Below are positions 59,319 through 64,000 of a stretch of 64,000 nt of DNA, piece by piece. The first letter of the stretch is position 1. Every line of letters begins with the position of its first letter. The DNA lies in NCBI GenBank assembly GCA_002071085.1, contig MWEM01000011.1, forward strand, positions 1 to 64,000. The letters are read 5' to 3'. Below the pieces are notes generated by a model, which made no database searches, was not told where the DNA came from, and saw only the letters and a program-made list of their open reading frames with translations. The translations under genes were made by a program, and so were the position numbers. This DNA is from Thermotogota bacterium ADurb.Bin062 (GTDB lineage: Bacteria > Thermotogota > Thermotogae > MWEM01).

Positions 59319-60509
59319 ATGTCAGACGCTTTGAGAGGGTTGCTGGAACACGCTTTTATAAACCGCGCGCTCATCTCCGGCACGTTCAGCTCCCCTAAAG
59401 GTAATTTAGACGATCTCGCGAAGAAGATAACGGTTAAGCCGATCAAAACAAAAGCGGGATACGTCTTTCAATTTGAAAAGTTCTACCCGACGCGCGTTTT
59501 GCACGAAAACCTGAAACCGCCTGTCGCCTTCGAAAAGGCCCTCGCCCTCGTACGGGACTCCTATCGGCAGACCGTTCTCTTTTTACCGGAAGCCGACTAT
59601 CACATTCTCTCTAGGGGCGGCGAAGCAAAAATCATCAAACGACAGGCCAGCCGCTCTGAAGCGACGCTCTCGCACGACCGGCCCAAAAACTACCGTTTGC
59701 CAAAAGGCCAGGCGGTGGACTATCTCGTTCGATTGGGCATTATGAACCCGGAAGGCCAGGTCTTTCAGAAGAAGTATGACAAGTTCCGGCAAATCAATAA
59801 GTTCGTAGAATTCGTCGAAGACGCCCTCAACAAAGCCGAGTTATCGGAGCAACACCTTCGCGTCATCGATTTCGGCTGTGGAAAATCCTACCTAACCTTC
59901 GCTCTGTATCACTATTTGACGAACGTGCGCGGGTTGAGCGTAGAAGCGACGGGACTGGACATCAAGGAAGACGTCATCGATCTCTGTAACCGCTTGGCCG
60001 ACGAATTGGGATACCGCACGTTACGCTTCGCCGTAGGGGACATCGCGTCCTACGACTTCGCCGAAAAAGCCCATATGGTCGTCACGTTGCACGCCTGCGA
60101 CACCGCCACTGACGAAGCGCTGTTGCGGGCGATACGATGGCAGAGCGACGTGATTCTCAGTGTCCCGTGCTGCCAACACGAACTTTTCCCGAAGATACAC
60201 CACTGGGAACTGAAGCCGCTGCTTAAACACGGCGTTATGAAAGAAAAGTTGGCGTCCATGGTCACGGACGCTATACGCGCCTGCCTTTTAGAGACCTTCG
60301 GTTACGAAGTGTCTGTGATGGAGTTCATCGATATGGAGCACACCCCTAAAAATGTCCTGATCCGCGCTTTGTTGAGAAAACCGGGGTTTTACCCCGAAAA
60401 GTATAAAGTCTTTAAAGACTTTTTAGAAACGTGGGGGCTCTCGGAGACCTACCTAGAGAAAGGGGTAGTGGCGCACCGCTTGATTCCGGAATTCTACGGG
60501 ACGCGTTAG
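59319..60509 (+). CDS. SAM-dependent methyltransferase (Methyltransf_32-like)
   Basis: The 396-residue protein has a variable N-terminal half and a Rossmann methyltransferase core in the C-terminal half: VIDFGCGKSYLTFALYHYL, ATGLDIKEDVIDLC, VVTLHACDTATDEALL and SVPCCQHEL. GGAGGGGG lies before the ATG. This family includes proteins related to GSTCD and probable RNA methyltransferases; the target is unknown. It follows the radical SAM gene by 67 bases and may be co-transcribed with it. Confidence 0.85.
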   Translation: MSDALRGLLEHAFINRALISGTFSSPKGNLDDLAKKITVKPIKTKAGYVFQFEKFYPTRVLHENLKPPVAFEKALALVRDSYRQTVLFLPEADYHILSRGGEAKIIKRQASRSEATLSHDRPKNYRLPKGQAVDYLVRLGIMNPEGQVFQKKYDKFRQINKFVEFVEDALNKAELSEQHLRVIDFGCGKSYLTFALYHYLTNVRGLSVEATGLDIKEDVIDLCNRLADELGYRTLRFAVGDIASYDFAEKAHMVVTLHACDTATDEALLRAIRWQSDVILSVPCCQHELFPKIHHWELKPLLKHGVMKEKLASMVTDAIRACLLETFGYEVSVMEFIDMEHTPKNVLIRALLRKPGFYPEKYKVFKDFLETWGLSETYLEKGVVAHRLIPEFYGTR

Positions 60510-61014
60510 CGTAGCGCTAAAAGAGCCTACTCACCGCGCGCGTGCGCCTTACTAAAACAGGTGGAGCGAAAAAGTCAAAGAAATCGGTCGTTGAAAAGAA
60601 AGAGAGAAGTCGGGCATAAGGGAACTCGGTGCTCTACCTCCTACGACGAGGCTAAACCGATAATACCCTTTGCGCGCAGAAGACGAGGAGCTTACGGAGA
60701 TGCTTCGTAGCCCTACGGAAAACGGCTCCTAGAATACTCCCCTCACAATCGATATGTTCCGTTTTTTCTTGCGCCGAAGGAACACGTAGAGACACGCCAA
60801 CTAAAGCTCGGCGTTCCCAGAAAACCTTGCTAGACGCAAGTCCGACGCATCGCTTTTTATATACACGAAGCGGAACCTCTCTTTATCCAACTGTCAATTG
60901 CGACCCGAAAGCGTAAAAACATAAGAGGTATTCCGATATCCCGCGCCTATCGGCACTACTGCTACGTGCGCGCATCAGGATAAGTACCTATTATTCTTTG
61001 AAGGAGGAATGACC
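60510..61014. other. Intergenic region with one decayed H hairpin
   Basis: No gene or RNA was recognised in these 505 bases. A decayed reverse H hairpin (CACGCCAACTAAAGCTCGGC) lies at about 60794-60815. Short arms such as GGAGC...GCTCC (60687-60729) could fold but match no known RNA. Confidence 0.4.
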
Positions 61015-61335
61015 GTGATCGTGACAACCACCCCCTCGATCGAGGGAAAAACTATCGTTGAGTACAAAGGAATCGTGTGTGGAGAAGTGATATCCGGCAT
61101 CAATTTCGTGAAGGACTTCTTGGCCGGGCTCCGGGACGTCTTCGGAGGGCGAGCCGGAGCCTACGAAGGGGAGTTGATAGCGGCGAGGGAAAGCGCGCTC
61201 AACGAAATGGTCGACCGAGCGAGGTCGATGGGCGCTAACGCGGTTGTGGGGGTCGATATCGATTACGAGGTCATCGGGCAGAACGGGAGTATGCTGATGA
61301 TCTCGGCCTCCGGAACTGCCGTCGTCGTTCGATAA
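61015..61335 (+). CDS. YbjQ/UPF0145 family protein
   Basis: The GTG at 61015 is chosen over ATG 61009 because AGGAGGA then has a normal seven-base spacing and the product starts [11 protein letters not shown], as in homologues. The 106-residue protein has the heavy-metal-binding-domain-like fold with [10 protein letters not shown] and [18 protein letters not shown]. Function is unknown. It is convergent with the diguanylate cyclase gene, with no gap between the two stop codons. Confidence 0.87.
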   Translation: MIVTTTPSIEGKTIVEYKGIVCGEVISGINFVKDFLAGLRDVFGGRAGAYEGELIAARESALNEMVDRARSMGANAVVGVDIDYEVIGQNGSMLMISASGTAVVVR

Positions 61336-62256
61336 TTAAAAGAGGCCCGAAACTCGGTTACGCCCTTCTTTTTTACTCTTGTAAAGCATGTCATCGCAGC
61401 GTTTTAATAGGGTATTTCGATCGTCTCCCGGCCGAGACAACGTGACTCCGATAGAGATCGTAAAATGTATCGTGATACCGCTCTCCGGAATCTCGACGGG
61501 GGCTTTCTCGATGATTGCTCGTAACCTTTCTCCGAAAGCGATCAGTTTATCCGGATCAGAGAGCCTCGTAAGCAGGACGAATTCTTCACCGCCCCATCGG
61601 GTCTTCACGTCGTCTTTTCGGGTTTCCGTGAGGAGCGTTTGGCCGAGCGCTTGGAGGACCCTATCCCCGTTGTCGTGCCCATAGGTATCGTTGACCTTTT
61701 TAAAAAAGTCGATATCGATCAATAAAACTCCGAAAGGAATGTGGTATCGGCGAAAAGAGCTGAGGTGTTTTTCCATCTCTATTTCCAAATACCGGCGATT
61801 CGGTAATCCTGTCAGTTGATCGAAATAGGCAATCTCCTTCAATTCCATAACGCCTTTTTCGATCGTCCCTTTCGCCAGCGCATCGCAGAAAATTAGGACG
61901 AATCCACGACAACCGCTCTCCGGATCCGTAAAGGTATTGATCCGCACCTGCATCGCCACGCTGTGGCCCGCGCGATGGCGGCAAAAAACGGTCGTCACCA
62001 CGCCCTCGAAAGCCATCCGGCGGATATCCTCCTCCAAGAAATGGTTCTCTTCATTATGCGCGCTGCGGAGCTGCAAAAGATCGACCAACGACTGGCCCCA
62101 AGCCTCCGTTGTAGAATAGTCCAGGTTCTGGACCATCGGAGCGTTCCAAAAGACGATCTTCATATGGTCATTAGCGATGCAGATACCGTCCGCCAGGTCT
62201 TTGAGCAAACGGAAATAAAACTCGAAATCCTGATTAATGCCTTCTTCGAGAACCAA
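61336..62256 (-). CDS. PAS-GGDEF diguanylate cyclase
   Basis: The 306-residue protein has an N-terminal PAS domain (ANDHMKIVFWNAPMVQNLDYS, about residues 28-130) and a GGDEF domain with active-site RWGGEEF. RKDD lies five residues before it, matching the RxxD inhibitory site that binds product. It makes cyclic di-GMP from GTP in response to a signal read by the PAS domain. No signal peptide or membrane segment is seen, so it should be cytosolic. The start is TTG with GGAG upstream. Confidence 0.9.
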   Translation of the reverse strand: MVLEEGINQDFEFYFRLLKDLADGICIANDHMKIVFWNAPMVQNLDYSTTEAWGQSLVDLLQLRSAHNEENHFLEEDIRRMAFEGVVTTVFCRHRAGHSVAMQVRINTFTDPESGCRGFVLIFCDALAKGTIEKGVMELKEIAYFDQLTGLPNRRYLEIEMEKHLSSFRRYHIPFGVLLIDIDFFKKVNDTYGHDNGDRVLQALGQTLLTETRKDDVKTRWGGEEFVLLTRLSDPDKLIAFGERLRAIIEKAPVEIPESGITIHFTISIGVTLSRPGDDRNTLLKRCDDMLYKSKKEGRNRVSGLF

Positions 62257-62425
62257 AGATTCTCCGCCCTCCTAAGTTTGTCCGCGTTATGGGCGTTCTA
62301 GCCCTCACCGGGGGGATCAGTATCCCTTGTGCCCGGTACGCTTAACGCCTCTTCCAATCGTTAACAGCGGGTCAAATCGGCCCTACCCGTTTGGGTAACC
62401 TGATCCGGGCCCTAGCGAGAAAGAG

Positions 62426-63010
62426 TTATCCGAAAATAATCGTAAGAATCACCGGCACCATCAACGAACAGATCACCCCTTGGCCGAAGGCGATCAGCGT
62501 CACCGACAAGCGGTTATGCTTTGAGATCAGCCCGAGCAGCACATCCATAGCGGCCGCGCCGCCGATCGAGACGGACGCCAGAGGAGAAAATCGAGACAAA
62601 ACCGGAATCAACAGTATGGCCAACGTTTCTCGTATGAGATTCGCCGTAAATGAAACGGTCCCTAGCAACGGAGAATGCATCTCTGAGATCATCACGCCCG
62701 ACAGGCTATACCACCCCATCCCCGCGGCCGCTCCCATCGTCTCTTTCCCCGAGAACAGAGAAGAGGGGATCAAGAGACAGGCGAGCCACCCGAAAACCAA
62801 TGTTCCGGAGATAACGAGGGCGCTCTGAATCAAGATCAGCGCGAGTTCTTTCTTGATTTTTTTAAATATGCCTTCTTCGCTGCCGATCTCCAAGCCGACA
62901 AAGAACACCAACGCCATCAATAAAACCGTTAAAATAAAGTCCGGAACCGGAAGAGTGAAAAATCTCCCGAGCAGGATGCCGCATGTAACGGCGGAGAGCA
63001 TTAGGATCAT
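62426..63010 (-). CDS. lysO: LysO C-terminal half (lysine exporter, split form)
   Basis: The 194-residue membrane protein has the DUF340/LysO features GLEIGSEEG, AAGMGWYSLSGVMISE and TANLIRETLAILLIPVL. It matches the C-terminal part of the one-piece lysine exporter. The ATG overlaps the stop of the preceding gene (ATGA), so the two halves are made together. Export of lysine or a toxic analogue is the known role of LysO; lysA lies elsewhere in the window. Confidence 0.87.
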   Translation of the reverse strand: MILMLSAVTCGILLGRFFTLPVPDFILTVLLMALVFFVGLEIGSEEGIFKKIKKELALILIQSALVISGTLVFGWLACLLIPSSLFSGKETMGAAAGMGWYSLSGVMISEMHSPLLGTVSFTANLIRETLAILLIPVLSRFSPLASVSIGGAAAMDVLLGLISKHNRLSVTLIAFGQGVICSLMVPVILTIIFG

Positions 63011-63282
63011 AGGGACTTCCTCTTCTTTAAAACCCGTTCAAACAAGAACACGAAACAGAATCCTCCAAGGGCGCCGCATACGGCGATGACCAAAGCCCAC
63101 CAGCCGATACGGGGCAGGGCTTCGAACAGCTCGGCGTTCGAACCGGTTTCGTAGCCCATGAGAAACAGGAGCATCAAAGTGATCCAAAGAACGACCTTGT
63201 ACTTTTTGAAAAACGCCGGACGCCTTTTATAGCCGATCCACAAACCGGCAATGAATGCGATCAAAATCCCAGCGAAGACCAC
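63007..63282 (-). CDS. LysO N-terminal half (split form)
   Basis: The 91-residue protein has three membrane segments and the LysO N-terminal motif LLFLMGYETGSNAEL. The start is GTG at 63282 with a weak ribosome site. It precedes and overlaps the gene for the C-terminal half, and together they equal one full LysO. Confidence 0.82.
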   Translation of the reverse strand: MVFAGILIAFIAGLWIGYKRRPAFFKKYKVVLWITLMLLFLMGYETGSNAELFEALPRIGWWALVIAVCGALGGFCFVFLFERVLKKRKSL

Positions 63283-63364
63283 GTTTGAACACCCGCTTTC
63301 ATCTGTCGTCCCTATTTTCTGCTTTCTACCCTTTTGGCGGGCACCCTGCCGCCCGTGCAGCGGG

Positions 63365-63373
63365 ATTATATCA
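63365..63373 (-). promoter_or_regulatory. Extended -10 promoter of split lysO
   Basis: TGA-TATAAT on the minus strand (TATAAT at 63370-63365) leaves a leader of about 75 bases before the GTG. A GC-rich inverted repeat (GGCGGGC...GCCCGCC, 63332-63356) lies in the leader. Confidence 0.5.
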
Positions 63374-63499
63374 TAAAACGGCCTTCCCGAATGGGGGGAT
63401 GGAGACGTCGCACAGCAGTGACGATGCCAAGCTTACCGAGTGCTGATCGGAGCGCTTTTCTGGTATGGTTCTTGTCTCCGAGCGCGAAGTTGGGGCGGG

Positions 63500-64000
63500 T
63501 TACGCGTAAGCGAGTATCCAGTACCCTTTCATACTCTCGTATCCGCGATCAACAGAACGAGAGACGAGATGGTTGTTGATCCGATCGATCATCCCGACAG
63601 GGCCGATACCGGAAAGGTATTGAAAGTAGCGATCGAGGGGAGCTTTGCCGAAGACCGTTTCACGGATCGACTGCCGCTTTTTTTCTCCCTCTTCTCCGAA
63701 AGAAAAGATTGACGATAGCGTTATGGTTTGATAAGCCACAGTCCTTGGGGCCTTCGTTCGCTCAAATCCGCCGTCAAAGAAGGAAAAGGCGAATGCCTCT
63801 GCTGCCGCTTCATCGCTCTGGCCCAAAAGTTGGTCCTCGATTTGGGCGAAAAGATCCATAAAGAGAGCTCGATGCCCCGCTTTTCGGTATTGCTCCAACT
63901 GTTGGATTTTCTCCAAAAAGACCGCCTTTTTATCCTCCGTTTTCAACAAAGAAAGAAGAAAACCGATCCTGCGGTTTTCGTACAAAGTATTCGCTTTGTC
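63500..64000 (-). CDS. Hypothetical protein, 5' end beyond the window
   Basis: The reading frame is open to the right edge, so only the last 166 or so residues are seen (DKANTLYENRRIGFLL at the edge). The visible part is helical and charged (KTEDKKAVFLEKIQQLEQY), with no membrane segment. No family is recognised. It ends 218 bases before the lysO genes on the same strand. Confidence 0.55.
   Translation of the reverse strand, partial: DKANTLYENRRIGFLLSLLKTEDKKAVFLEKIQQLEQYRKAGHRALFMDLFAQIEDQLLGQSDEAAAEAFAFSFFDGGFERTKAPRTVAYQTITLSSIFSFGEEGEKKRQSIRETVFGKAPLDRYFQYLSGIGPVGMIDRINNHLVSRSVDRGYESMKGYWILAYA

Noticed and set aside
60510-61014. Structured RNA (6S, RNase P, tmRNA or SRP RNA) in the gap before ybjQ
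   Set aside because: None of the conserved cores of these RNAs could be found, and the visible stems are short.
63283-63499. Lysine riboswitch upstream of split lysO
   Set aside because: The conserved lysine-riboswitch core segments are not present in the leader or the upstream sequence.

Overview
The window reads as chromosomal DNA of an anaerobic bacterium with strong Shine-Dalgarno sites, frequent GTG and TTG starts and short intergenic gaps inside operons. A 61-residue single-cluster ferredoxin resembling the Thermotoga type, a lysine exporter split into two genes, BMP-type and AfuABC-type ABC transporters and the style of signal peptides point, with low to moderate confidence, to Thermotogota or a related anaerobic lineage. 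No rRNA, tRNA, CRISPR array or transposase was found.

Positions 1-16,800 are an accessory region. A secreted metallophosphoesterase is followed by five P-loop ATPases of the kind that carry a C-terminal PD-(D/E)XK nuclease. Four of them (4831-6132, 6780-8453, 13040-14635, 14899-16200) are mosaic paralogues: one is full length, two stop at the same codon inside a hairpin repeat, and one has lost its promoter and 5' end. A large beta-helix lipoprotein (9168-12410) sits among them. All lie in dense repeats of three kinds: H hairpins, whose stems vary but keep pairing and which often occur in inverted pairs around a CACAGAG tract to make 98-119 bp elements; P1 palindromes (about 34 bp); and P2 palindromes (40 bp). 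The same repeats recur more sparsely at about 23.1-23.7, 32.7-33.2, 43.4-43.7 and 53.8-53.9 kb. This repeat-embedded, shuffled ATPase/nuclease family is the best candidate for an undescribed system.

From 16.8 to 23.0 kb, on the minus strand, lies an AfuABC/FbpABC-like transporter (binding protein, fused permease, ATPase) followed by a UshA-type 5'-nucleotidase and a terminator. From 24.0 to 32.7 kb, on the plus strand, one operon holds a zinc dehydrogenase, a DhnA/LsrF-type aldolase, a complete BMP-type ABC importer, an RpiR regulator and an FGGY kinase, which together look like a sugar or polyol uptake and catabolic pathway.

From 33.3 to 43.2 kb are a hybrid histidine kinase, a minus-strand operon (dipeptide epimerase, DUF362 ferredoxin protein, two short chromate-transporter-type proteins) divergent from lysA, a 28-residue Lys/Pro-rich microgene with its own promoter and terminator, a hypothetical gene, a DUF3795 protein and a secreted protein. 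From 43.8 to 53.6 kb is a plus-strand run: gltX, cysS (with a duplicated C-terminal module), a cNMP-binding-like protein, DUF1015, MreB-like, MreC-like, then fdrA and a DUF1116 gene. The right end holds a SprA-related putative metalloprotease, rsmA/ksgA, ferredoxin, a DUF5693-like membrane protein, a TIGR03960-like radical SAM protein, a methyltransferase, a YbjQ-family protein, a diguanylate cyclase, split lysO and a gene cut by the window edge. Many promoters have an extended -10 (TG-N-TATAAT) and a poor -35.
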